Assembly (NCBI GenBank): GCA_000818945.1
Contig: KN805395.1
Coordinates: 374,138 to 438,137, forward strand
Length of the DNA: 64,000 nucleotides
Direction of reading: 5' to 3'
Origin: Schizochytrium sp. CCTCC M209059
Taxonomy: Eukaryota; Sar; Bigyra; Thraustochytrida; Thraustochytriidae
Both the position numbers and the translations under genes were made by a program. The notes under the pieces were generated by a model. It worked only from the letters and a program-made list of their open reading frames with translations, had not been told where the DNA came from and did no database searches. This document shows, piece after piece, positions 29,224 through 38,812 of the stretch. Positions within the stretch are counted from its first letter, which is position 1, and every line of letters begins with the position of its first letter.

Positions 29224-31017
29224 ATGCACTTCTCTGAGGTTGCCGAGTTAGAAGACAAGGTTAGCCTCGTGCGGTCCGAGCGCATGTTGACCTTGGCCGC
29301 AACCGAGCTCCACAACCCGAGCGCCCTGTCCGTGTCCGAGGGCCCGAACAGCACCAAAGTTCAAAATAGAGCGTCTACACTCAAACGCGGACAATCCTCG
29401 AGAGTCTCTGTGAACCCTTCGGGCCTTGATTCTGGCCAGGAGCGAGGAGGACTCTTTGGGTCGGATCCTGTCGTGGCCAGACTCTTTGCGTCGTCTCCAC
29501 CTGATCATACCTTTACGCTCGAAGACGACGACGACCTGCGAGATGACAGCGAGAGCGAGCTCTCTTTCACAACCTGGCGTGAACGAGGAAACAAAAGCGT
29601 CTTGCGGCGCGCACAAACCGAACGCGCCGACGATGACCATGAGACGACGACAGAGATTCACTTTGACGTTGTCCCCGTTGAAGAGGAAGGAAACCACGCG
29701 CCCTCTGGTGAAACGAACGGCGGTGACATCGTATCCAGAAGTGGTCTCTCGAACATCTTTGGCGGTGCAAATGGCGCTGGCGCAACGCGCACCGTCAACC
29801 GTGCGGCCGGGACTGCCGGCCGCCCGGTGCTCGTGTACTTGCCAGATCAGACGCCGGTTCACCTCACGGTTCCACTCCATGCAAAGGTTTCGGACGTAGT
29901 TCAAGCTCTGCTCGACGAAGACCGGCGTGCTGGAGGCGGTCGCAATGCCCGGCTTTACCCCGACGCGAGCAAGTATGAGCTCCGGATGCACGATGAGGAT
30001 GGCTTGCCGGAAATCGATCTTCCCGCATGCGATGGAGATATGGACGTTGAAAACTTTGGGGATGGTGATGAGCCAGAGTTTTGCATTTGCCCCAAAGCTG
30101 GCGCCGACGTCGATCTCGACAATTTGTCAGACGCGCAAGAGACAGGGGATGCATCCGAACCTGGAGCCTTTGACAAGGTCGATGAGCTCCTCAACAAGCA
30201 GAGCGCCCGGCTGGTCAAAATAACGCTTCCAGAAAATGGCTTCCAGACCTCGATCAAGAGCACTCCAGGCATGACTGCAGTCGAGGTGCTTCGCATCATT
30301 CAAACAAAGCAGCGACTACCACTTTTTACGGAGGAGTACCTCTTTACCGTATCTGAAGAGGAGCGAGCAGCCCTAGGCTTCGCATCCTGTCAGATTGGTA
30401 TGAAAACAGACCTTTACGCAGCCAACATTCGCCACCTCGAGCTCTCGCGCCGTCAGTACGCCGACGCACCATCGCAGGATTCTGTGAGCGATCGAATCGA
30501 GCCGGACTTTCACCATCGCGACCGCGGGAGCTCGGCTGCCATCCATGACGACGACGATGATGCCACAGAAGCCGCCAATCCTGCGCGTCGACCAGCCCCG
30601 CACCGCTTCAATCCTGACAATGTTCTCTTTAATGATCAAACGGCCCGCCACTATGAAGAGTGGGACGTCATCAAGACAAACAAATGGGGCAAGCGACAGC
30701 GTCGCGTTCTTGGCATTGACCATCAAAAGGTGTACAACAAAAAGCAGGACAAGGATCTTGGCAAGAACATGCTTTCTAAGGACACCGTTAAGCGTGCCGA
30801 GCGCGACATTGCCGACGTCAAGAGTTTTCGCATTGACCCTGACGATGCTCGCTGTGTGGAGATCCGCTGGAAAGCCCCTGGGGAAGGACTCGCTGGCAGC
30901 GGTAGCCTCGAGAGCTCCAAGGACGAGCTGACACTCAAGTACGAGGTCGCCGCTGGGCCGGAGGGCGCGGCACGCATCGTTGCGAAATTACAATATCTGA
31001 AAAAGACTGGAAGGTAG
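29224..31017 (+). CDS. SIN1: TORC2 subunit SIN1/AVO1-like
   Basis: 597 aa from the first in-frame ATG (MHFSEVAELE). The frame is open to ~29035 but begins without ATG, so an upstream exon is possible. The N-terminal third is Ser/Asp rich and probably disordered. About 199-285 matches the CRIM domain: VLVYLPDQTPVHLTVPLHAK, YELRMHDEDGLPEIDLPA and DEPEFCICP, as in yeast AVO1 and human SIN1. About 327-405 is a ubiquitin-like Ras-binding-type domain (LVKITLPENGFQTSIKS). About 475-595 is a SIN1-type PH domain (YEEWDVIKTNKWGKRQRRVL, then GID). In TORC2 the CRIM domain presents AGC-kinase substrates such as Akt/Gad8, and the PH domain binds phosphoinositides at membranes. Domain order CRIM-RBD-PH is the family's. 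Recognised from pattern, without alignment. Confidence 0.8.
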   Translation: MHFSEVAELEDKVSLVRSERMLTLAATELHNPSALSVSEGPNSTKVQNRASTLKRGQSSRVSVNPSGLDSGQERGGLFGSDPVVARLFASSPPDHTFTLEDDDDLRDDSESELSFTTWRERGNKSVLRRAQTERADDDHETTTEIHFDVVPVEEEGNHAPSGETNGGDIVSRSGLSNIFGGANGAGATRTVNRAAGTAGRPVLVYLPDQTPVHLTVPLHAKVSDVVQALLDEDRRAGGGRNARLYPDASKYELRMHDEDGLPEIDLPACDGDMDVENFGDGDEPEFCICPKAGADVDLDNLSDAQETGDASEPGAFDKVDELLNKQSARLVKITLPENGFQTSIKSTPGMTAVEVLRIIQTKQRLPLFTEEYLFTVSEEERAALGFASCQIGMKTDLYAANIRHLELSRRQYADAPSQDSVSDRIEPDFHHRDRGSSAAIHDDDDDATEAANPARRPAPHRFNPDNVLFNDQTARHYEEWDVIKTNKWGKRQRRVLGIDHQKVYNKKQDKDLGKNMLSKDTVKRAERDIADVKSFRIDPDDARCVEIRWKAPGEGLAGSGSLESSKDELTLKYEVAAGPEGAARIVAKLQYLKKTGR

Positions 31018-31513
31018 ACCGTGTAGGAGTATGTGTAGTATATACATCAATGAAACCAAATACGTACCATGATTTTATGTCCGGGCTAGACACTATCGAG
31101 CTTGATGAACCTTGTGTCTTGTGTATGTATGCGTGTCGGTATTTATAAAAGATTTCAGCCTTTCACTAGGCCAAGCAAAACCAAAACGAACGAACGAACG
31201 AATGAACGAACGAACGTCGGTGCGGCAACCAGGTCTCACCGCCGTATATCCTTTTCCTCTCTCCCTTTTCCCCTCTCCCCCTNNNNNNNNNNNNNNNNNN
31301 NNNNNNNNNNNNNNNNNNNNNNNNNNNNNNNNNNNNNNNNNNNNNNNNNNNNNNNNNNNNNNNNNNNNNNNNNNNNNNNNNNNNNNNNNNNNNNNNNNNN
31401 NNNNNNNNNNNNNNNNNNNNNNNNNNNNNNNNNNNNNNNNNNNNNNNNNNNNNNNNNNNNNNNCTTCTCCCCTCCCCCCCCCCCCCCCCCCCAAAAAAAA
31501 TAAAAATCTTGCA
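31018..31513. other. Convergent intergenic region with assembly gap
   Basis: Facing 3' ends of SIN1 and the C1 protein. It contains GAAC/AACG repeats (about 31188-31215), polypyrimidine DNA, the unknown bases, then a long C run (about 31475-31492) and an A run. Confidence 0.7.
31283..31463. other. Assembly gap (181 N)
   Basis: Unknown bases flanked on both sides by C/T-only sequence, which suggests a polypyrimidine tract that could not be read through. The stated gap size may be an estimate. Confidence 0.98.
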
Positions 31514-34500
31514 TTAACTCACGGAGCGCGTAAGGTTGCCCAGATCGACAGGATCTGTGCGATAGAACTCGATGAAGTGCGAGATGTCGTCGGTGAAGTC
31601 CATAAAGTCGTGCTGCAAATCAAGCGAGACAGCGGAGCGGGCGCGCTCGGGGATCGAGGCACGCAGAAAAAGATCGTTCTCCGTTGACTCCATCTGGAAA
31701 TTTGTCCAAATTCCACCATCAAAGGTGTTGAGCGTTGCGTAGCGAATCAGGACACTAAGAGCAAAGCGAGAAATTTCTTCGAGTCGTGGGTCTGTGACAG
31801 CCCGCAAAGACCAATCCAAAATGTCGCTCGAAAACTTGTGCAGCGTGGGCAGTCCGCCGTGTGCGCGGAATCGATCCATGTGCGCGCTAAAACGTAAGTC
31901 ACTATCCCCATTCCAGGAAAAGGAAACCTGTCCCGCATCCGACCACGAGGTGCAGGGCTTCTCGGGCAAAATCGAGAGGTGCATGATATCGCGAAGCGGG
32001 TGTCCTGCACTTTGCAAATGGGTCCTCAGGCCACTGTGCAGCAGGTGAATTCCGTCCTCATCGTCGGGGTCAGTATATGTCTCTGTGCCTGGACCGTCAC
32101 CACGGTCCAAGATTTGGACAATGGCGAGATGAACGTGGCCATCCTTTTCAACGCGGACCATGCGGCGCCAAGGCCAGTTGTTGACGCGAGAGCGATTGGA
32201 GAAGACAGCACCTCCAAGGAGGACAGCAAAGTCGACGGGGGCGACCAGCTCACCGTCAGTGATCTCCAGATTGAACTTGCCCTGGCCCGCAGAAGCTGCC
32301 ACCGTAAATACCATTTCCCGCAAGAGCTTTTGTCGAACAAAGTCAAGGTATTGCGCCTGCTGGTCGAATCGAGCGTGAATCTGCGCTTCTTTGATGCGCT
32401 GCTTCTCCCCAAAGGGGAGCTCCTCGATGGACGGGGCATTGCGCTGAGGGTCTTCGACCCCTTCGAGCAAACCCTCCACGCCCAAGTCTTCATCATCGTC
32501 ATCGTCGTCTTCATCATCGGCGAAGCCATGCGATGTTACGCCCGCTGTACGGAGCATGCCGCGGAGGGAGTCGAGGTGCATGGAGTTAGTATTTGCGCCA
32601 GTGTTGCGTTCATCGTCGTCGTCGTCGCCATCGAGGCCGTCATCGGCTTCGACATTGACTTCGTCACGTCCGGACGACTTCATCTGGAAGACCATTGCGT
32701 TTCCGCCACGCGAGTTCGCAGCGGCCTGAAGCATCTTGTCACGGGCGACTTTTTGCATGCTGCTAACGCCAAGGGCCGCGTCCCAGTGCAGCATTTCAAT
32801 CCGGGTGATGATGCGCCGTCGCGCCAGCTTGAGCACGCGATCGATAAAGTCAGCAATGATGATACGGCGCACGCGTCGGTCGCTATCGTCATTGGTAGAG
32901 CGTGAGCGAATGGAGCGCGTCGACCCGACCTGCTCGTCGTCATGGTGGGCGCGGAACGAGTTGCTCTGCAGCATCTTTCGCAAGGTCTTGTCGAGGGCTC
33001 CCTGCCAAAGCGCGAGAATCCGGGGCGTGTGCGGATTTTTGCGCGCGGTGGGTCCAAAGTACGTGAGCACATACTGCACAATGTCAAGAATAGTCTTGAG
33101 CGGGACCTCGGTGGACAAAAGGTCTCCGTTGAGATAACGGAGGCCAATGCGGTTTGCGGCTTCAGCGGTGACGGATGGGTCGTCTCGCACAGAGTAAATG
33201 GCCTTGAGACCCAGCTCGGTGAGCGAGTCCTCGGGAAAGAGAGCATTGTGGGTGAGTCCGAGTTCCTGTTGGGCGCGAATGAAGAGATCGATTTGGTACG
33301 CGTCGAGCCCAAGCGCGCGCTCCACCCGCGTCTGCACGGGTTCGTCCTTGTAGGCATGACGCGCGGGTCCGGATGTGACACCGGCTGCGGCCATGACGGC
33401 TCGCGTGGCCCCGCGCATCGCGCCGGACATGATTCCTCGCGGCTTGGGTGGCGGCTTGACTTCAGAGCTCTCCATGACATGGTCAAGGGTCTCGAGGTCG
33501 ATCTCTGCGTTGACGTCGATACGCCCATGGTAGCGGAGCTGGTCATTGGAAGCCTGGCCAGCGTGCTTGTCGTTGTTGGCGCCACCCACATCAGTACGCA
33601 TATTTGTCGGCGTGTGCTTGTGCATAAAGTGCATATACTCTCCGAACTCGGGAGGCAGCGCGGCTTTGACAGACTGTTTTGCGGCACTGACGAGAAGATT
33701 TTTCACGACGGTGCGCAAGAGCGCATCGGGAACGCTTACAGAGCCACCTTTAAAATTGAGACCGAATCGCTTGAATTTGAGCGAGAATGCGTTGGGCTTG
33801 AGTTGCCACGAGCCGAGGATGTTCTTTTTGCGCGAGGACACGTACTCCATCTCAATGTTGAGATAGAACTCGAGATCGAGCGAGAGCTGATCGAGCATGA
33901 TGGACATGGGTAGCGAGCTGCCGCTGACGGAGAGCTGCTCGACGCGTGCCACGAGAGACATGCCCGCCTCGCTTACCTTTTGTCGATGGCGAGCTGCGCG
34001 ATTGCTCGTGCCCATTTCGTCAAAATCGTATTCAGTGTCATAGCCACCCAATGCGATCACCACGGTCGGGACAAGTTTAGCGCCCGCCTTTTCCGATGCG
34101 GGAAGCATTGCAAAGCGAATAGCAATGCTTCCTTGGAATTGCTCGAGCCAAAGCGCCCCGAGAGCGGCATACGTGCCTTCAAGGCCAACGCGCAGAAACC
34201 AGTGGCGCCAGCGCGGAAAGTAAAGCTCGCGACGCACGGCCTCGAGAGACTGCGTGGCGACTTGCACCTGCTTGCGCAGCTTGTCGAGGTCCTCGAGCGA
34301 CTTTTCGAGCTTGCCATTCGGTCTGCATGGACCTTCTTCGCGCTCCTTCTCGATGGCAGGGCCTGCCTCGGGGGGCAGCATTTGCGCGAGTTCGTCGAGA
34401 AGTTCGGTTTCTCGGCAGCGGTGCATAGAGTAGAGCTCGAGGAGCTCATTGACGGTGTCATCGATGGCGCCCTTTTTCATTTTCTTTTTCATGTGCTTGG

Positions 34501-35503
34501 AGATGAGCTTTTTGGCAAAGGTACGATAGTGAATGGTGCGCGCCCGGCCGCGCTTGTCGACCTTGGCCGAGACCTTGTCGCGCGCAGCCTTGAGCTTCTT
34601 CTTGTGAGAGGTGAGCTCCTTTTTTAAAACGCGAAGCCTCGGGACCTGCTCGCGATTCCACCGCTCGGCTTCTGCCATGGAGATGCCCTGACTTTGAGTG
34701 TGAAGCTTGCGCAGCTCCTTGCCCATGTCCTTGAGGGAGGATGGGATTTGAATGGGCGCGGCGCCGGCGGGGGGGGCGTGCTCTCCATTTTCATGCCTGG
34801 GTAGATGTCTGCCCGAGCCGCGAGCGCCTCCCGTGACTGCGGCGGCGGCACGACGGACGCTTGCCCGCCAGCTGTTTCGCTGGGCCGCAGAGGTGCCCGA
34901 GCGGGCGGAAGAAGAGCGCTCGGCGTCGATTTCGGCAACGCGGTCCGGATCATTACCCACATACTCGTAGAGATCGCCCTCGCCTTCGATGCGTGTGTCT
35001 CTGTTTGGATCTCCATCAAAGATGTCCACATCTGGAGCGGCTTCGCAATACCGAATGTTGACGTTGGTCCGGCAGAGCGCGTGGCAGATGACGCCGCATT
35101 CGGTGCACTGGTAGCCCTGATTGAAGAGGCCCTGCAGCGAGAGACCGCACGCGTAGCAGTGCTTTGTCAGAGGCGGCCAGCTGCGCAGCTCAAAGTTATG
35201 CGTAACTCTTACGCACGAGGACTGAATTTGGCTTGCGCATGACTCGTGCACACTGACGCCACAGACGCGGCACGTGCAGCCATCGCCCTTGGGCACGTAG
35301 TCGGCGAGACTGCTGGCGCCCAAGACGTAGCGAATCGAGGTCGTGTAGTCCATGATGCCTCGTAAGACGTCGTGCTCGATCATCTCGTCGCACACGAAGC
35401 ACCTGGTCATGGTGGAGAAGCGCTGTTTCTCAAAGTCGTGCGCTACCTTGGTCGGCGCCGCCTGCCGGGCGGTCTCGGACCGCTTCAAGCTGGCGGGCAA
35501 CAT
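31514..35503 (-). CDS. Large protein with two N-terminal C1 zinc fingers
   Basis: 1329 aa, one exon. Start chosen at MLPASLKRSE because it is the last Met before the first C1 ligand His; upstream codons are repeat-derived. C1-1 uses H22, C35, C38, C78, C81, H86, C89, C97, with the second Cys pair 39 residues after the first (usual spacing 13-14), so it carries an insert of ~26 residues. C1-2 spans H102-C153 with near-canonical spacing. A Ser/Arg-rich linker and a basic helical, coiled-coil-like region (about 270-450) follow. Then comes a long beta-rich region with alternating hydrophobic pattern (SLVARVEQLSVSGSSLPMSI, MLDQLSLDLEFYLNIEMEYV), reminiscent of lipid-transfer folds but not assignable by eye. 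Two acidic runs occur near 1105 and 1150. C1 domains bind diacylglycerol or act as protein modules. Overall function unknown; membrane or lipid association is inference. Confidence 0.75.
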   Translation of the reverse strand: MLPASLKRSETARQAAPTKVAHDFEKQRFSTMTRCFVCDEMIEHDVLRGIMDYTTSIRYVLGASSLADYVPKGDGCTCRVCGVSVHESCASQIQSSCVRVTHNFELRSWPPLTKHCYACGLSLQGLFNQGYQCTECGVICHALCRTNVNIRYCEAAPDVDIFDGDPNRDTRIEGEGDLYEYVGNDPDRVAEIDAERSSSARSGTSAAQRNSWRASVRRAAAAVTGGARGSGRHLPRHENGEHAPPAGAAPIQIPSSLKDMGKELRKLHTQSQGISMAEAERWNREQVPRLRVLKKELTSHKKKLKAARDKVSAKVDKRGRARTIHYRTFAKKLISKHMKKKMKKGAIDDTVNELLELYSMHRCRETELLDELAQMLPPEAGPAIEKEREEGPCRPNGKLEKSLEDLDKLRKQVQVATQSLEAVRRELYFPRWRHWFLRVGLEGTYAALGALWLEQFQGSIAIRFAMLPASEKAGAKLVPTVVIALGGYDTEYDFDEMGTSNRAARHRQKVSEAGMSLVARVEQLSVSGSSLPMSIMLDQLSLDLEFYLNIEMEYVSSRKKNILGSWQLKPNAFSLKFKRFGLNFKGGSVSVPDALLRTVVKNLLVSAAKQSVKAALPPEFGEYMHFMHKHTPTNMRTDVGGANNDKHAGQASNDQLRYHGRIDVNAEIDLETLDHVMESSEVKPPPKPRGIMSGAMRGATRAVMAAAGVTSGPARHAYKDEPVQTRVERALGLDAYQIDLFIRAQQELGLTHNALFPEDSLTELGLKAIYSVRDDPSVTAEAANRIGLRYLNGDLLSTEVPLKTILDIVQYVLTYFGPTARKNPHTPRILALWQGALDKTLRKMLQSNSFRAHHDDEQVGSTRSIRSRSTNDDSDRRVRRIIIADFIDRVLKLARRRIITRIEMLHWDAALGVSSMQKVARDKMLQAAANSRGGNAMVFQMKSSGRDEVNVEADDGLDGDDDDDERNTGANTNSMHLDSLRGMLRTAGVTSHGFADDEDDDDDDEDLGVEGLLEGVEDPQRNAPSIEELPFGEKQRIKEAQIHARFDQQAQYLDFVRQKLLREMVFTVAASAGQGKFNLEITDGELVAPVDFAVLLGGAVFSNRSRVNNWPWRRMVRVEKDGHVHLAIVQILDRGDGPGTETYTDPDDEDGIHLLHSGLRTHLQSAGHPLRDIMHLSILPEKPCTSWSDAGQVSFSWNGDSDLRFSAHMDRFRAHGGLPTLHKFSSDILDWSLRAVTDPRLEEISRFALSVLIRYATLNTFDGGIWTNFQMESTENDLFLRASIPERARSAVSLDLQHDFMDFTDDISHFIEFYRTDPVDLGNLTRSVS

Positions 35504-36071
35504 TTCCCCCCGCTCTTTTGCGTACGCTTTCCCTCGCGCTTCCACGTGTGGGTCGCGCCCAGAGCGGACGCTGCGCGAGCTTCGCGCTCGCTCGACCGCG
35601 TTTGCGTTTTGCGTGTTGAGTGTTGCGTTTTGCGCCCAGAACTCCACCCTCTCTACTGATGAGCTCCGCTCCTGACACGACTTGACCCAGCCAACGCGGC
35701 AGCAAAGCAGAGCAAAGCAAAGCGAAGGGAAAGCAAAGGGAAAGCAAGGAGTCCAGCTCCGACGGCGAGTGAGCTTGTGCCGGCGCGTGCTCGCGCCAGC
35801 AAAAGACCTCGTCCCGCCCGCCCCACCCCCCGCCGGGAGGTAATGTAACCCTTGCGCCAGGCGTTTAGGTGTCTGCCGAGCAGCACGTGCAGCGACCCGT
35901 ACAAGGGTCGGTGGCACGGGTGACCCTTGCACGGGTCGGTGCCTCTTGTGACCCTTGTACGGGTCGACTCCGCGGTCTCTCTCGCTCGCTCGAGTTAGAC
36001 TCGTTGACGAGAGCCTGCTTGTCTTGCCGTCGCGAGCAAGAGCTGGGCGCGGGAAGGAGAGCGGAGAGGAG
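35504..36071. other. Bidirectional promoter region (C1 protein / Ca3427-like gene)
   Basis: 570 bp between divergent starts. It holds an AGCAAA-rich array (about 35698-35750), a GC-rich centre, three GACCC-N6-GGGTC palindromes (35894-35965) and a CTCG run (about 35981-35994) 80 bp before the downstream ATG. Confidence 0.65.
35894..35965. promoter_or_regulatory. Three GACCC-N6-GGGTC palindromes at exact 28-bp spacing
   Basis: Sites at 35894-35909 (GACCCGTACAAGGGTC), 35922-35937 (GACCCTTGCACGGGTC) and 35950-35965 (GACCCTTGTACGGGTC). Starts are 28 bp apart. The core of site 1 is the exact reverse complement of the core of site 3. Dyad symmetry fits binding of a dimeric factor; the position between divergent genes and 107-180 bp from the Ca3427-like start codon fits a regulatory role. 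The regulator is unknown. Confidence 0.6.
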
Positions 36072-37270
36072 ATGGGAGACCAGCGGCAGGTGCGCGTAGG
36101 CGGCGTCCCCGAGCACTTTAACGCGCCATTTCACCTCGCCAAGGATGCGTGAGTTTTTCTGCCCTGCATGGCGCGACGATGGATGTATGGATGAATGGAT
36201 GAAAGGACGGCTTGATAAAGATAGACGCTGCCTGCGAGGGGAAGGGGCGAGAGTGCAGGCAAGCGAGGAGGACTGACGCCGACGAGGACGACGACGACCG
36301 GCGATGGCAGCGGCGCATTTGAGACACGTGGTGTCGACATGAAGTGGACGGACTTTCCGGGAGGCACGGGCGATATGTGCAAGGCGCTGTCGGCTCGAGA
36401 GGTTGACGTGGCCATCATGCTGACCGAGGGAGCCTTGGCGCACGCCATGAACACGGACCCCAAGGTAAAGCTGGTCGGAGTGCACGTCTCATCATCGGCA
36501 ATCTGGGGCATTCATGCCGGATCGAAATCGTGCACGGAGTCGGACATCAAGGATATGAAAGGCAAGGCCAAGTTTGCCATCAGCAGATACGGGTCCGGAA
36601 GCCATCTCATGTCTTATGTGCTTGCCGAGTCCCTCGGTTGGGACACGAAAGAGGGCATGGAATTTCAGGTTGTTGGTGGCCTCAAGGGTGCGATCGAGGA
36701 GCTTCCCAAAGATGGAAGCCTTGTCTTCATGTAAGTTGTTGGTTCGATCCCTTTTGCTTGGTGAGGATGACATCGAAATTCACATTCGCGTGAGCTTCTT
36801 CTTGCTTACTTGTATGTCCATACGAATCTGACTTCTTCTTTTTGTTGACGAGTCGCAGGTGGGAAAAGTTCACGACGCTCCCGTATGTAGTGGATGGAAC
36901 CTTTAAGCGCATCGGCGAATTCCCAACGCCTTGGCCGTTTTTTGTTGTTGCTGCACACGAGGATTTTCTCTCAAGCCCGACAGGCAAGACGGATCTCGTG
37001 GCAGTCCTTGATGCTGTGCGCGAGCAAGCGGCCTCTTTCAAGAATGGTGGAGAGACGTCGTTGGCGTACATTAAGGAGCACTACAAAATTGAGCCCGAGG
37101 CCGCTGCGGAGTGGATGGCTTCCGTGACCTGGGCCCTTGCACCCAAGGTCGATGTGGATATGCTCAAGGGCGTTGCGGACACTTTGCACCGTCTAGGCAA
37201 GATTGAAACGACCAGTGGAGAGGCACCCTCCACGGACGACGTGGCTCGCGCCACGGCATCGCTGGCCTGA
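36072..37270 (+). CDS. Ca3427-like periplasmic-binding-fold (PBP2) protein
   Basis: Exons 36072-36148, 36311-36730 and 36859-37270; introns of 162 nt (GTGAGT...GGCAG) and 128 nt (GTAAGT...TCGCAG); 302 aa. Splicing gives PFHLAKDAGAFETRGVDMKW and VFMWEKFTTLPYVV, both continuous with the family. Family signatures: VGGVPEHFNAPFHLA (about 9-23), DFPGGTGDMCKAL, EVDVAIMLTEGALAHAM, AISRYGSGSHLMSYVLAE and GEFPTPWPFFVV. The fold is that of bacterial ABC-transporter substrate-binding proteins (thiamine-precursor/NMT1 type). The eukaryotic Candida Ca3427-like group lacks a signal peptide, as here, so it is probably a cytosolic binding protein of unknown ligand. Bacterial-type ancestry is likely, but spliceosomal introns show long residence in the genome. 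Confidence 0.85.
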
Positions 37271-37532
37271 ACCTGAACTTGAGTTTGAGCCTGAGCGTAA
37301 CGAAAAAATAAGGCCAAAAACAAAGATTTTACTTGCTTGTCCAATTTTTTTTCATATTTCTATTATGACGGCTTGTCGCGACTCCGTGCTGCACTCCAAG
37401 CGCAGCACGTGTTCGTTTATTGCCAAACCCAACCCGTATTAGTAGAGAGAGAGTGTTCAACAGGCAGCCAGCCTCTTTCCCTGCTATTACACGGCGAGCC
37501 TTTGCTCACTCCCAGAGCGAAGGACGTCTTGT

Positions 37533-37793
37533 CTACGGAACGTTGGGCAGGACTCGCGCGTAGCATGCCTTGAGGGCCTTGAACTCTTCCGCGCACTTGT
37601 CTCTTCGCACGTCTTCGATGCCCGTCTCGATGCAGGCGGCGTAGGCAGCCATGTCGTCGCGGCAGCTCGACCTCATCTCCATGAAGACGCGCCCCAGACG
37701 TCCTTGTCCACTGGGCCGTGACGTTGCGCTGCTGGAGAGCGCGCGCAGGGTTGTCTTCCCCGCCGGTAGTCCCGCGCCGCGCGGCGTTGTCAT
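37533..37793 (-). CDS. Small twin-CX9C (CHCH) protein, NDUFAF8-like
   Basis: 86 aa, one exon. The C-terminal half carries two exact CX9C motifs: CRDDMAAYAAC (about 44-54) and CAEEFKALKAC (about 67-77). The second resembles the CAREFEALRSC segment of the complex I assembly factor NDUFAF8. Twin-CX9C proteins are imported into the mitochondrial intermembrane space by MIA40 and oxidised to a helical hairpin; NDUFAF8 itself works with NDUFAF5. The N-terminus is basic and Ser/Thr rich. Other small CHCH proteins (COX or CMC assembly factors) are possible. A GCTCGCTCGG motif lies a few bases upstream of the ATG. Confidence 0.75.
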   Translation of the reverse strand: MTTPRGAGLPAGKTTLRALSSSATSRPSGQGRLGRVFMEMRSSCRDDMAAYAACIETGIEDVRRDKCAEEFKALKACYARVLPNVP

Positions 37794-38812
37794 CTTTGCT
37801 CGCTCGGGTGACTCTGCGCGTCCCGTGTGGTTTTCCTTGCTTTTTGGTTTTATTCAAGGAAGAAGCACTGCCATTGGCATAAATAAGCCTGGGCAAAAGC
37901 AGGCTCTTCCGAGCTCTCCTCTTTGTTTGATGATTTCTTCGGTTCGTCGTAAACTTTGTGGCAATCTTCATGAGCAGGAGATGATGCGAGTGTTTTTCAT
38001 GTACCAGTATGTGTGTGCCAGTGGCCATGGCAGGCCATTTCACGATGGAAAAGTAATGATGGTCGTCAGGATGACGATCGCAGAAAAAAGTATGCTCTGC
38101 GGATTGAAGCCACCATTTTCTCTCTACATATCTTGACTCAAAGTATACACCCTCGTATGATGGACTCAAGAGTGAGCCACATTCGAGGTGGCCTTCGTAT
38201 CTTGCACAAAGATTAAAAAAATTAAAATAGAGCATGCTTTTCAAAACATCGTGGAATCTTCCACGACATTCGATTATCACAAGAGATTTTTTCGTCGAGC
38301 CGCATCAGTCCTCTTGTCTTTCACTGTCGATCATTCGGTGTTCGACTAAGAATGTTGTGCCATCTGAGACGTTTCTTTTTCGTAACTTTACGATCGTGCA
38401 AGCTGTGGCTTCTCAAGGTGTGCTCACAGTCAGTGCTTTTCTCGCCGTCTTCATCCTTGAGCTCGCCCCCCAACCAACAATCGAGCTCTGCACCCACGTC
38501 CTCAATTTCGCCGGCCATCCCGGTGGTCCTTGTCTTCGAGAACGTCAGAACTGCTTCACACGCGGTCCCCACGCAACGAAATGCATGCACGTCTTCCCCG
38601 AAGGCGCCTCGTCTCGCCTCGCCTCGCCTCGTGCGCGATCGAGAGCGGCCCTCGGAAATGAAGCGAGGCGGGTCGACGCGAGGTGAAGGGAGAAGAAAAG
38701 ATAGAAATGTGCGCTTTGCCGGGCAGAGCACGAACGCGAGGCGCGACGCGACGCGAGCGAGCGAGCGAGCGAGCGAGCGAGCGTGCGTGCGTGCGTGTCT
38801 GCGAGCGCGAGG
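37794..38812. other. 1-kb divergent intergenic region upstream of COQ9
   Basis: The left 600 bases are AT-richer with no clear feature. The right end becomes very GC-rich and finishes in GCGA (38754-38782) and GCGT (38781-38797) runs directly before the COQ9 start. Confidence 0.5.

Noticed and set aside
38754..38797. Extending COQ9 upstream to codon 38783
   Set aside because: That codon is GTG inside a GCGT microsatellite; the first ATG at 38813 is the better start.
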